Shown here piece after piece: positions 27,642 through 35,730 of a stretch of DNA of 64,000 nucleotides. Below the pieces are notes generated by a model. The model did not search any database, was not told where the DNA came from, and saw nothing but the letters and a program-made list of their open reading frames with translations. The DNA lies in assembly GCF_036677455.1 (NCBI RefSeq), contig NZ_JAVBWL010000007.1, forward strand, positions 1 to 64,000, given 5' to 3'. The stretch comes from Methanoculleus sp036677455. GTDB taxonomy: Archaea > Halobacteriota > Methanomicrobia > Methanomicrobiales > Methanoculleaceae. Made by a program: the position numbers and the translations under genes. Within the stretch, counting starts at the first letter, position 1; every line of letters begins with the position of its first letter.

Positions 27642-29990
27642 TTATACCTCGGATTTCTCCTCATCCGGGTAATCATCGTCTTCGTCGCCCCCGGAGGGGA
27701 GGTACTCGCGCAGGGTGAACCGGAACGCCGCACCGAGGTCCGGCCGCCCTTCCACCCGGTCCTCCACCCGGATGGTCCCCCCGTAGCGCTCGATGAGGGT
27801 GCGGACGATGAAGAGCCCGAGCCCGTCACCGCACCCCTCGGCCCATCCCCGCTCGAACCGGTGGAAGATCGACTCCTTCATCCCGTCGAGGATGCCCGGG
27901 CCGGTGTCCTCGACCGAGACGAGCACGCTCTCGCCGTCATACTCCTCCACCCTGACAGCGATCCGGACCCCCGGCCCGCCGAACTTGACAGCGTTGCGGA
28001 AGATGTTCGCGAAGACCTCGGAGAGGAGGTCGTCCCCCCAGACCTGGCGGCGGCTGATCCCGAACCCGATCGCAACACCGGGGAAGGTGGCGACCTCCCC
28101 CCGGATGACGGCATCGAGGTCGACCGGCCCGAGCTCGGGCGGGTCATGGTGGATGCGCCGGATCGTCGTGACGTTCCCGATGATCTCGGCGCTCTTGTGA
28201 ATGCTGCTCCGGATCTTGCCGGCATATTGTGCCGCCTCTCCCTCCAGTGTATCGAGGAGGAGATCGGCGTAGAGGCTCGAGACGTTCTCGGCGTTCTTGA
28301 TGTCGTGCGTCATGATGTCCAGGTAGAGGTTCGCCTCCCGGTTCGCCGCCTCGAGCTTCTTATGGAGCATCCCTTTCAGGATGCCCGACCCGATCTCCTT
28401 GCCTATCGTCTCGAGGAGCGTCCTCTCCTCGCGGGAGAACGAATCCTTCTCCCCGCTGCCGGCGTAGACCGCCCCGACAACGACCGACTCGGCGATGAGG
28501 GGGATACACGCGAGCGCCGAGACACCGAGATCCTCGAGTATGCTTGCCTCGATGGAGTTCAGGTCCGACTGCCGTTCGATGTAGCGGGGCTGGCCGGCGA
28601 TGAAGATGAAGTTGAACGGCCAGTGGTGGACCTTGATCACCCGGTTCCGGGCGAGGCATGATTCCGACAACCCCCTCTGGTGCTGCAGCAGGGCTCTTTT
28701 ACGCTCGGGGTCAAGCATGTAGACGATGCCGACATGGAGCCCCATCAGGTTGAGCGTCTTTTCAAGCGACTCCTCTAAGAGTTCGCCGAGGGAGAGCGAG
28801 GTGGCCGAGACGCTGATCACCTGGTTGAGCACCATGAGTTGCTCGTTCCGGACCCTGAGCTCCTCTTCAGCGCATTTACGCTCGGTGATGTCCATAACGC
28901 CCGCAATGGAGCCCCGGAACGCGCCTGATCCGTCCGTGAACGGGGACGCTATCACCAGTCCGGTGATGCAGTCGCCTCCTTTTCGGACGAATTCACACTC
29001 GTACTGCTCCCGGGCGCCGTCCCTCCGGCAGTCAAAGTGAATCCGGGCCGTGGCGCTGCCGTGAGGAGAGAGGAACGAGGCGAGGGGCTTTCCGGCCATC
29101 TCTTCCGGGGCGTAGCCGAGCATCTCCGCCATCCTTGGATTGACAAACGAGGTGCAGGCGTCCGGGTCGAGCACCCATATCCCCTCGCTGAGGCTCTCCA
29201 CGACCAGCCGGTGCTTCTCTTCGCTCTGCCTGAGCGCCTCCTCCGCCTGCTTCCGGCCCGTGATGTCGAGCACCCCGGCAAGGCATCCCCCGAAGGCTCC
29301 GGCAGCGTCGGTGATTGGCGACGTGACCACGAGCACGTGGACGCGACCTCCGTCGCTATGGAGGAAGTCCAGTTCGAACTCCTGCCTCCGGTCGGTCTCC
29401 CGGCAGAAGGGATTTCTTCCGCCCGGAGAGGTTCCGGCGATGAACGCTGCGACCGGCGACCCGATCAGGCGGTCGGCAGGGCAGCCGAGCATCTCCTCCA
29501 TCCGCGGGTTGACGAAGGTGATGAGCCCCCTCTCGTCCACCGCGACGACGCCTTCGTTGAGGTTCTCGACCAGCCTCCGGTACATCGCCTCTGAATGTCG
29601 GAGCGCGACCTCCACCTGCGTCCGCTCCACCGCGTACCTGATGGCCCGGCAGAGCAACTCCGCGTCCATCCTCTCCCGGGCCAGGTAGTCCTGCGCGCCG
29701 CGCCGGATCGCATCGTGCCCGGCATGCTCGTCGCTCCTCGCGGTGAGCGCGATGATCGGGAGATCGGGCGCGGCCAGGCGCAGGCGGTCGAAGGCCGCCG
29801 CCCCCCCGCTGCCCGGGAAGTCGAGGAGCACCAGATCGATTCCGCCCCGCACTACCGTGGCAAGCCCGTCCCCGGACCGCTCGCAGTGGGTCAACTCAAC
29901 GTCGCGCCCGCACTCGCGGATCATCTCCCTGATACTCCGGAGATCGTCAGGGCTCCCCCCGATCAACAACACGCTCAACGGTTCGCTCAT
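27642..29990 (-). CDS. Hybrid sensor histidine kinase, REC-PAS-PAS-GAF-HisKA-HATPase
   Basis: This 782-residue soluble kinase has no membrane segment. An N-terminal receiver domain carries the acceptor Asp in DLVLLDF (D57). Two PAS domains follow (about 135-245 and 260-370), both with the VNPRMxEMLG pattern. A GAF domain spans about 400-540. The H-box YLDIMTHDIKN places the phosphoaccepting His at 562. The HATPase domain has N-box NIFRNAVKFGG, DTGPGI and GDGLGLFIV. The receiver at the N-terminus suggests a relay with another kinase. ATG 29990 gives the normal receiver start. The acidic tail GGDEDDDYPDEE is unusual. It is monocistronic; the signal is unknown. Confidence 0.93.
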   Translation of the reverse strand: MSEPLSVLLIGGSPDDLRSIREMIRECGRDVELTHCERSGDGLATVVRGGIDLVLLDFPGSGGAAAFDRLRLAAPDLPIIALTARSDEHAGHDAIRRGAQDYLARERMDAELLCRAIRYAVERTQVEVALRHSEAMYRRLVENLNEGVVAVDERGLITFVNPRMEEMLGCPADRLIGSPVAAFIAGTSPGGRNPFCRETDRRQEFELDFLHSDGGRVHVLVVTSPITDAAGAFGGCLAGVLDITGRKQAEEALRQSEEKHRLVVESLSEGIWVLDPDACTSFVNPRMAEMLGYAPEEMAGKPLASFLSPHGSATARIHFDCRRDGAREQYECEFVRKGGDCITGLVIASPFTDGSGAFRGSIAGVMDITERKCAEEELRVRNEQLMVLNQVISVSATSLSLGELLEESLEKTLNLMGLHVGIVYMLDPERKRALLQHQRGLSESCLARNRVIKVHHWPFNFIFIAGQPRYIERQSDLNSIEASILEDLGVSALACIPLIAESVVVGAVYAGSGEKDSFSREERTLLETIGKEIGSGILKGMLHKKLEAANREANLYLDIMTHDIKNAENVSSLYADLLLDTLEGEAAQYAGKIRSSIHKSAEIIGNVTTIRRIHHDPPELGPVDLDAVIRGEVATFPGVAIGFGISRRQVWGDDLLSEVFANIFRNAVKFGGPGVRIAVRVEEYDGESVLVSVEDTGPGILDGMKESIFHRFERGWAEGCGDGLGLFIVRTLIERYGGTIRVEDRVEGRPDLGAAFRFTLREYLPSGGDEDDDYPDEEKSEV

Positions 29991-30463
29991 GGTATCACTC
30001 GCATCCAGGGCCCGGCAGTAAGCCCGTATCGGCGTAAATTCTGGTCTCCCGGCCAACCGCGGGCATGACCGCACGCGACCGGGTTCGTACATACAGTAGT
30101 ACCGTCCTCAGGGGATTTATATCTCGTTCTTTGGGCGCGGACGGGAGGCCGGTCCTGGGGCGCCAGCAGTGCCCACCGCAGGAGAGACCACGAACGCCCC
30201 GGTCCTCCGGCGGCTACCTGGTGCTTACCACGGGTAGAGATACCGGCAGAACCCCGGGCTCTTCGGGACTACGACTGAGGCGGCGCGAGATGTGGTGGAA
30301 TCGCTCCACAATCCCGGATCCAGCTCCGATTCAAAATAGGAAATAATATTGCGCAGGGCCGGGAGATCGGTGACTTTTTAAGAATGGATTCACGGCGGAA
30401 TTGCCTCCGGGCCCGGATTGCCAAAACGAAATCCATATACATTTCAACTTTTTTTAATATTTG
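29991..30463. other. Intergenic region with TATA-like elements
   Basis: About 470 bases separate two divergent genes. GGATTTATATCTCG near 30112-30125 can serve either strand and may drive the kinase gene. CATATACATTTC at about 30434-30445 lies 20-30 nt before the start of the plus-strand gene and is its likely TATA box, giving a nearly leaderless mRNA. The block 30268-30290 recurs after that gene (separate entry). I see no gene here. Confidence 0.5.
30268..30290 (+). repeat. Direct repeat, left copy flanking the PKD/kelch gene
   Basis: A 23-nt block beginning ACTACGACTGAGG and ending GGCGCGAGA is repeated exactly at 32526-32548, on the other side of the exported PKD/kelch gene. Upstream similarity extends with GCTCTTC in both copies. 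Confidence 0.85.
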
Positions 30464-32506
30464 ATGGCGAAACGTTCCAGGAGCACTCCTCCGGCAGTGC
30501 TATTTCTGTTTATTGCAGCTCTTTCGCTGCTGGTCGGCACGGCAGGCGCCGTACCGGAAGCGGCCTTCAGCGGCAACGTGACCAGCGGTGCCGCACCACT
30601 GACTGTAGAGTTCACCGATTCATCCTCCGGCAGCCCGACCGGGTGGGCGTGGTTCTTCGGCGACGAGACGTATAACAGCACGCCGTGGATTGAGCAGACC
30701 GACTCGGCCGGGTGGAACGGACGGATCGGTCACACCAGCGTCGTGATGCCGAACGGAAGCATCGTACTCATGGGTGGGGTGGATGCCGGCTACAATACGA
30801 AGAATGACACCTGGCTATCGACCGATAACGGCATGACATGGACGTGCGTGAACGCAAGTTCCGGGTGGACGGCAGGGGAGGGGCACGCCAGCGTCGCGAT
30901 GCCAGACGGAAGCATCGTAATCATGGGCGGTTTTGCTTCCAGCGGCGGGAAAATGAACGACACCTGGCGGTCGGATGATTACGGCGCGACATGGACGTGC
31001 GTGAACGCAAGTTCCGGGTGGACGGCCCGGTCGGATCACGCGGCGGTCGCGATGCCGGACGGAAGTATCGTAATCATGGGCGGCGATGACGGCAGCGGCA
31101 AGAAAGACGTGTGGCGGTCGACCGATAACGGCGCAACCTGGGCGCAGTTGCCCAACGCCGGATGGTCGAAAAGAAAGGGCCACAGCAGCGTCGCGATGCC
31201 AGACGGAAGCATCATACTTATGGGCGGTTTCGGCGGTGATTCCCTCCCATTAAAGTACATGTACGACATCTGGCGGTCGACCGATAACGGCACGACATGG
31301 ACGTGCGTGAACGCGAGCGCCGGGTGGTCGGCACGCTACGATCCCACCAGCGTCGCGATGCCGGGCGGAAGCATCATACTCATGGGCGGTTATGACGGCG
31401 TCAGGAAAAACGATGTCTGGCGCCTTGAAACCGCAGGATCAAACGCCCGGAACCCCACGCACACCTACACCACCCCGGGCACCTACACGGTAGCCCTGCA
31501 GGCATACAACGACGACGGCTACAACGCCACGCGGAAGGTCGGCTACATCACGGTCACGGCACCGGTCGCCCCGTCGGCGGCCTTCACCGCCAACCGGACC
31601 ACCGGCACCGAGCCGCTCGCCGTCCAGTTCAATGACACCTCGACCGGCTCTCCCACCGTCTGGAACTGGTCGTTCGGTGACGGCGCGTGGCACAACACCA
31701 CGGACGCGGCGGAGAGGAACGTTACGCATACCTACGCAGTAGCCGGGACATACACCGTCAGCCTGACGGCCAGTAACGCGGCAGGACCGGATACGGAGAC
31801 CAGGACCGACTACATCACGGTCTCCCCCGCACCGACCCCAACCGTAACTCCAACCGTAACCCCGACCAGCCGGCCGCCCTACAGCGGCGGCGGCGGTGGC
31901 GGCGGTTCGACCGGCGGGCCGGACGGGTATAACGTCGGCGGAGACTCTGCTGTGAGTAAGGTCACCGTCACCGGCACCGGGGTTGAAAAACTCATCGTCA
32001 CCGGGCGGGTACAGTCTTCCCCGGGAACCGGGATCCCCCCGGCGCCGGGCACCCCGTACCAGTACGTCGACCTGGTGCCGGCACGGTTTGAGGAGATCAC
32101 CGGAGCGAACATCACCTTCAGCGTCCCGGCCGCGTGGCTCGCTGAGCACGGGTTTGCCCCGGGTGAGATCGTGATGCACCGCTACAACGGCACCGTGTGG
32201 GAGGCGCTCCCGACGTGGGTCGTGGGCGACAGCGGGGCGACGGTCACCTTCAGGGCGGCAACCCCCGGGTTCTCGCTCTCTGCAATCACCGGGATCGAGC
32301 AGGCCGGGGAGGCCGTAACGACCCCGACGGCGACGCAGACCACGCCGCAGGCGACAACACAACCCACCGCAAAAGAGACCACGGCCGCACCGGCCGGCCA
32401 ACCGACCCCGGGATTCTCGTTCGGGACAGCCGCCCTTGCATTCGGGGTCGTTCTGGCGCTCGTCGCCGTCGGGCACCGGGTCCGGCGCAGGCGGACCGGG
32501 AGATAG
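30464..32506 (+). CDS. Exported PKD/kelch surface protein with PGF-pre-PGF domain
   Basis: The 680-residue protein has an N-terminal signal peptide (about 1-30). Residues 33-69 look like the first half of a PKD domain (AAPLTVEFTDSSSGSPTGWAWFFGDE). Five kelch-like repeats follow (about 75-323), each with a MPDGSIVLMGG-like strand and a W-R-S-TDNG turn. The second half of a PKD domain resumes at 328-367 (THTYTTPGTYTVALQAYN). A complete second PKD domain, a Thr/Pro linker, a Gly-rich stretch and a PGF-pre-PGF-like domain (about 500-625) come next. The tail has a Thr-rich spacer, PGF and one membrane helix before RRRR, resembling archaeosortase-processed PGF proteins. Role: cell-surface glycoprotein, perhaps adhesion; partner unknown. 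Confidence 0.88.
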   Translation: MAKRSRSTPPAVLFLFIAALSLLVGTAGAVPEAAFSGNVTSGAAPLTVEFTDSSSGSPTGWAWFFGDETYNSTPWIEQTDSAGWNGRIGHTSVVMPNGSIVLMGGVDAGYNTKNDTWLSTDNGMTWTCVNASSGWTAGEGHASVAMPDGSIVIMGGFASSGGKMNDTWRSDDYGATWTCVNASSGWTARSDHAAVAMPDGSIVIMGGDDGSGKKDVWRSTDNGATWAQLPNAGWSKRKGHSSVAMPDGSIILMGGFGGDSLPLKYMYDIWRSTDNGTTWTCVNASAGWSARYDPTSVAMPGGSIILMGGYDGVRKNDVWRLETAGSNARNPTHTYTTPGTYTVALQAYNDDGYNATRKVGYITVTAPVAPSAAFTANRTTGTEPLAVQFNDTSTGSPTVWNWSFGDGAWHNTTDAAERNVTHTYAVAGTYTVSLTASNAAGPDTETRTDYITVSPAPTPTVTPTVTPTSRPPYSGGGGGGGSTGGPDGYNVGGDSAVSKVTVTGTGVEKLIVTGRVQSSPGTGIPPAPGTPYQYVDLVPARFEEITGANITFSVPAAWLAEHGFAPGEIVMHRYNGTVWEALPTWVVGDSGATVTFRAATPGFSLSAITGIEQAGEAVTTPTATQTTPQATTQPTAKETTAAPAGQPTPGFSFGTAALAFGVVLALVAVGHRVRRRRTGR

Positions 32507-32525
32507 AACCCGGCGCTCTTCAAGA

Positions 32526-32548
32526 ACTACGACTGAGGCGGCGCGAGA
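32526..32548 (+). repeat. Direct repeat, right copy flanking the PKD/kelch gene
   Basis: This is the exact second copy of the 23-nt block at 30268-30290. It starts 20 nt after the stop codon of the PKD/kelch gene. Confidence 0.85.
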
Positions 32549-32558
32549 GAGCGCCCAC

Positions 32559-32577
32559 TTTTTTGAGAGAAAAATAG
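32559..32577. terminator. Bidirectional T-tract terminator
   Basis: A T6 run at 32559-32564 ends the plus-strand PKD/kelch transcript. An A-rich run close by (32571-32575) reads as a T-run on the minus strand after DUF1894. Archaeal termination commonly uses such T-tracts. Confidence 0.5.
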
Positions 32578-32584
32578 AGAGAGG

Positions 32585-32863
32585 CTATTTTTTCCGCGCC
32601 CGCAGCCGCGCGATCTCCTCGCCGCCCGGGACCTTCACCAGGAACGTCCCGTGGCAGGGCTTGGTGTAGGGGAAGATGAGGTCATCGCCCTCCACCCCGA
32701 TATACAGCGGCGGGACCCCGATGATGTGGACGTCGAATACCTTGTAGCCCGGTTCGACCTCGTAGAACTCCCGGACGTTCTTCTTGATGTACTCCCGCGC
32801 ATCCTTGAACGAGGACTGGGAGAGAAGGATCTCGGGTTTCATCGCTTCGAGACAGCCGCCCAT
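32585..32863 (-). CDS. DUF1894 family protein
   Basis: The 92-residue protein belongs to the methanogen-restricted DUF1894 family. It contains SSFKDAREYIKKNVREFYEVEPGY and GVPPLYIGVEGDDLIFPYTKPCHGTF, the conserved core, with one Cys in KPCHG. Function is unknown. The start MGGCLEAMKP at 32863 matches family members with Cys-Leu-Glu near the N-terminus; an ATG at 32842 in an ATGA overlap with DUF1890 is the alternative. It is the last gene of the operon cutA-fdhD-DUF1890-DUF1894. Confidence 0.85.
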   Translation of the reverse strand: MGGCLEAMKPEILLSQSSFKDAREYIKKNVREFYEVEPGYKVFDVHIIGVPPLYIGVEGDDLIFPYTKPCHGTFLVKVPGGEEIARLRARKK

Positions 32864-33315
32864 TGCATCACCTCCTCAAGTTTTCGCTTCAGCGGCATGG
32901 GATTGTGCACGGCCTTCGCCGCGACGACCTCGCAGGGGAACTCGATCTCGGCGGCGAGCTCCTCCGCGTGCTCCCCGAAGATGAGCGCATAGACCCGTGC
33001 CTTCGATATGTAGGCCATCGTCCCGGCATACGCGATCCCGGAGTCGTTATGGATGAAGACGAAACAGAGATCGAAGTCCCGCACCTTCCCCGTGATATCG
33101 TCGATCGCGTCGTCAATATCGGTCACCTCGTCAAGGTAGTACCGGCCCGGGTCGGCAACCTCCATCAACTTCCGTGCCGCGGTCGTCCCGGCAACCACCG
33201 GCCGGATGCCCCGCTCTGAGAGGCCGTGTGCCAGGTAGAGCGCCATGCTTGTCTGGACGGGTACCTGCGGGCACCCGAGCAGGAGTAGTGCGGTTTTCTC
33301 GTCGTTTTCGGTCAT
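32839..33315 (-). CDS. DUF1890 family protein
   Basis: The 158-residue cytosolic protein of the methanogen family DUF1890 has an alpha/beta pattern: TALLLLGCPQVPVQTSMALYLAHGLSERG at the N-terminus resembles a nucleotide-binding or thioredoxin-like Rossmann start, followed by DLCFVFIHNDSGIAYAGTM. No catalytic motif is recognised and the function is unknown. The start at 33315 overlaps the fdhD stop (ATGA), and it overlaps DUF1894 at its 3' end, so translation is coupled. Confidence 0.85.
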   Translation of the reverse strand: MTENDEKTALLLLGCPQVPVQTSMALYLAHGLSERGIRPVVAGTTAARKLMEVADPGRYYLDEVTDIDDAIDDITGKVRDFDLCFVFIHNDSGIAYAGTMAYISKARVYALIFGEHAEELAAEIEFPCEVVAAKAVHNPMPLKRKLEEVMQWAAVSKR

Positions 33316-34061
33316 TTTCGGGTCTTCTCCAGTTCTTGAAGGACTTCGGGCACCCTCTCCGGGTGCGTGTAGATGGTGAACCGCTCCCCCCGCGAGAAAC
33401 TCACCAGGGTGAGCCCGGCGTTCTCCGCCGTCAGGATGCCCCGGTCGGTCGAGGCGGCGCGGGAGACGACGATGGGAATGCCTGCGTTCGCCACCTTCGC
33501 CACCATCCCCGACGGCTGCCTGCCCGTGCAGCCAAGGATGCACCTCGACCGGTCGAGCCCCCGGAGGGTCGCGTAACCCACGACCTTATCGACGGTGTTG
33601 TGCCGCCCGACATCGCAGGCCCGGGTGACGAGTTCGCCGTCGCAGAAGAGGACCGAGCAGTGGACGGCACCGGTCTTCTTCCATGTCTCAGACTCGATCG
33701 CCGCCGTGACCGCACGGATGCCGTCCGCCGTGACGGTGATCGACGACGTAACCTTCCGGGGCTCGCCGAGGACGCGGTAACCGCCGGACGACTCCATCTC
33801 GAGCCGGATCTCCTTCCTGACCGGGGCGGTGATGGAGACGTCGGAGCCGGAGACCTCCACCGAGGTGACGGTCTCGGCCAGCCCCTCGCAGACGACGAAC
33901 CCGGCCCCAAGGTCGTCGAGGCGGTCGGGGCTTGCCACGATGGTCGTCAGGTACTCGCCGTTCAGGAAGAGCCGGACACGGCCCTCGACGATGATACTGT
34001 CATGGACCTCACGGGCGCCGTTCTCCGTCACCTGGATCCCGGTGCGGCTGACGATCTCCAT
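33312..34061 (-). CDS. fdhD: FdhD-family formate dehydrogenase accessory protein lacking the CxxC motif
   Basis: The 249-residue protein shows the FdhD fold: DDLGAGFVVCEGL, TGAVHCSVLFC, ACDVGRHNTVDKVVG and GCTGRQPSGMVAKVANAGIP. FdhD transfers sulfur to the molybdenum or tungsten bis-MGD cofactor of formate dehydrogenase. The catalytic loop, normally SSCGxCG, reads SSITVTAD, so both cysteines are replaced (Ile108 and Thr111). New cysteines occur at 135, 140 and 149. Its role may therefore differ, for instance cofactor binding without the usual persulfide relay. It starts at a 1-nt overlap with cutA. Confidence 0.88.
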   Translation of the reverse strand: MEIVSRTGIQVTENGAREVHDSIIVEGRVRLFLNGEYLTTIVASPDRLDDLGAGFVVCEGLAETVTSVEVSGSDVSITAPVRKEIRLEMESSGGYRVLGEPRKVTSSITVTADGIRAVTAAIESETWKKTGAVHCSVLFCDGELVTRACDVGRHNTVDKVVGYATLRGLDRSRCILGCTGRQPSGMVAKVANAGIPIVVSRAASTDRGILTAENAGLTLVSFSRGERFTIYTHPERVPEVLQELEKTRK

Positions 34062-34378
34062 CAGGACGTCTCCTCCCGTATCCAGTCGAGATAGGGGACG
34101 TGGCCGCCGATGATGGGCATGGCGATGACCTCGGGAAGGTCGTAACTGTGGAGTTCCCGGATCCTGGCGATGAGGGGGTCGAGCAGGCGGTGCTGCGTCT
34201 TGATGATCAGGAGTTGTTCGGGCTCGTTCGAGACCGTGCCTTCCCAGCGGAAGCAGGACTGCACCCCGGTCACGTTCACGCAGGCGGCGAGGCGTTCGTC
34301 GACGAGCGCTTTCGCGAGCCGCTCCGCCTCGCCGGCAGGGGCCGTGCAGAAGGCCACGATATATTCCGGGAGAACCAT
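34061..34378 (-). CDS. cutA: CutA-like divalent cation tolerance protein
   Basis: The 105-residue protein belongs to the CutA trimer family: ALVDERLAACVNVTGVQSCFRWEG, then EQLLIIKTQ and HSYDLPEVIAMPI, with the conserved YLDWI near the end. CutA proteins bind divalent copper and have a ferredoxin-like fold; the physiological role is unclear. ATG 34378 fits the family start MVLPEYIVAFCTA. It is the first gene of the minus-strand operon that continues through fdhD. A TATA-like ATTATATACG-type block (minus strand, near 34400) precedes it. Confidence 0.92.
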   Translation of the reverse strand: MVLPEYIVAFCTAPAGEAERLAKALVDERLAACVNVTGVQSCFRWEGTVSNEPEQLLIIKTQHRLLDPLIARIRELHSYDLPEVIAMPIIGGHVPYLDWIREETS

Positions 34379-34581
34379 GAGGTTACGTTTCGTATCCCCC
34401 GTATATAACCATTCTCCGGGCGAGAACCGTGCCGGACTGCGCTGCTGCACCGCCCGGGGAACGTTCCCGGATATCCGTGCATACCGGGTATGGCTCCGGC
34501 GGCCCTGCCGGTTCCGGGGGCGGGCGGGAAGACCCGCCGGACGAGTAATTAGATAGGGTCCCGTGCGCAATACCTGAGGTA

Positions 34582-35730
34582 ATGTACGCAAGACGCATGG
34601 ACCATCTTCCCCCCTACCTTTTTGCACGCATTGACGAGATGAAGGAGGAGAAACGACGCCAGGGTGTCGATGTCATCGACCTCGGGGTCGGCGACCCCGA
34701 CCTCCCCACCCCGCCGCATATCGTGGAGGCGCTCTGCACCGCGGCCCGCGACCCGAAGAACCACCATTACCCCTCCTACGCCGGCATGCTCGCCTACCGT
34801 GAGGCGGTTGCCGAGTGGTATCATGGCCGGTTCGGGGTCGACCTGGACCCGAAGAAGGAGACCCTCGCGCTCATCGGGTCAAAGGAAGGCATCGCCCATA
34901 TCGCCGAGGCCTTCGTCAACCCCGGAGAGGTCGTCCTCGCGGCCGACCCCGGCTACCCGGTCTACAAGACCTCCACGCTCTTTGCCGAGGGGAAGGTCCA
35001 CGAACTGCCCCTCCGGGCGGAGAACGGCTTCCTCCCGGTCCTCGAGGATATCCCCGCCGACGTCGTGAAGCAGGCGAAACTGATGTTCATTAACTACCCG
35101 AACAACCCCACCGCGGCGATAGCCCCCCTCTCGTTCTTCGAGGAGGTCGTCGAGTTCGCACGGGAGCACAACATCGTCGTCGTCCACGACAACGCCTACT
35201 CCGAGATCACCTTCGACGGCTACCGGGCGCCCTCGTTCCTCGAGGTCGACGGCGCGATGGAGGTGGGGATCGAGATGCACTCGCTCTCGAAGACCTACAA
35301 CATGACCGGGTGGCGTATCGGCATGGCCTGTGGCAACCCCGGGATCGTCGCCGGGCTCGGCCGGGTCAAGACCAACGTCGACTCGGGCGCGTTTGACGCC
35401 ATCCAGCACGCCGCGATCACCGCGCTCACCGGGCCGCAGGACTGCGTCCGGGAGGCCTGCTCGGTCTACCAGGAGCGTCGGGACGCCCTGGTGAAAGGAC
35501 TCACCGAGATCGGCCTCGACGTCCGGGCACCGAAGGCCACCTTCTACGTCTGGGCGCCGGTCGACGACAGCATGGCGTTTGCGGCACAACTCCTCGATAA
35601 GGCCGGGATCGTCGCGACCCCCGGAGTCGGCTTCGGCAAGAACGGCGAAGGGTTCGTCCGGTTCGCCATCACGCGGTCGATCGAGCGGATCAACGAGGCG
35701 GTGGACCGGATGCGGGGGCTCGACCTGTGA
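34582..35730 (+). CDS. dapL: LL-diaminopimelate aminotransferase
   Basis: This class I/II PLP aminotransferase of 382 residues makes LL-diaminopimelate directly from tetrahydrodipicolinate, the lysine route of methanogens. The N-terminal PPYLFARIDEMKEEKRRQG and DLGVGDPDLPTP, the NYPNNPTAAIAP loop and the PLP lysine in SLSKTYNMTGWRIG match the DapL group. The following gene, lysA, overlaps by GTGA and supplies the final lysine step, which supports this role over a generic aspartate aminotransferase. Start ATG 34582 follows a 200-nt spacer. Confidence 0.93.
   Translation: MYARRMDHLPPYLFARIDEMKEEKRRQGVDVIDLGVGDPDLPTPPHIVEALCTAARDPKNHHYPSYAGMLAYREAVAEWYHGRFGVDLDPKKETLALIGSKEGIAHIAEAFVNPGEVVLAADPGYPVYKTSTLFAEGKVHELPLRAENGFLPVLEDIPADVVKQAKLMFINYPNNPTAAIAPLSFFEEVVEFAREHNIVVVHDNAYSEITFDGYRAPSFLEVDGAMEVGIEMHSLSKTYNMTGWRIGMACGNPGIVAGLGRVKTNVDSGAFDAIQHAAITALTGPQDCVREACSVYQERRDALVKGLTEIGLDVRAPKATFYVWAPVDDSMAFAAQLLDKAGIVATPGVGFGKNGEGFVRFAITRSIERINEAVDRMRGLDL

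Noticed and set aside
27612..28661. 349-codon plus-strand frame opposite the histidine kinase
   Set aside because: Antisense shadow; the minus-strand kinase has intact domains here.
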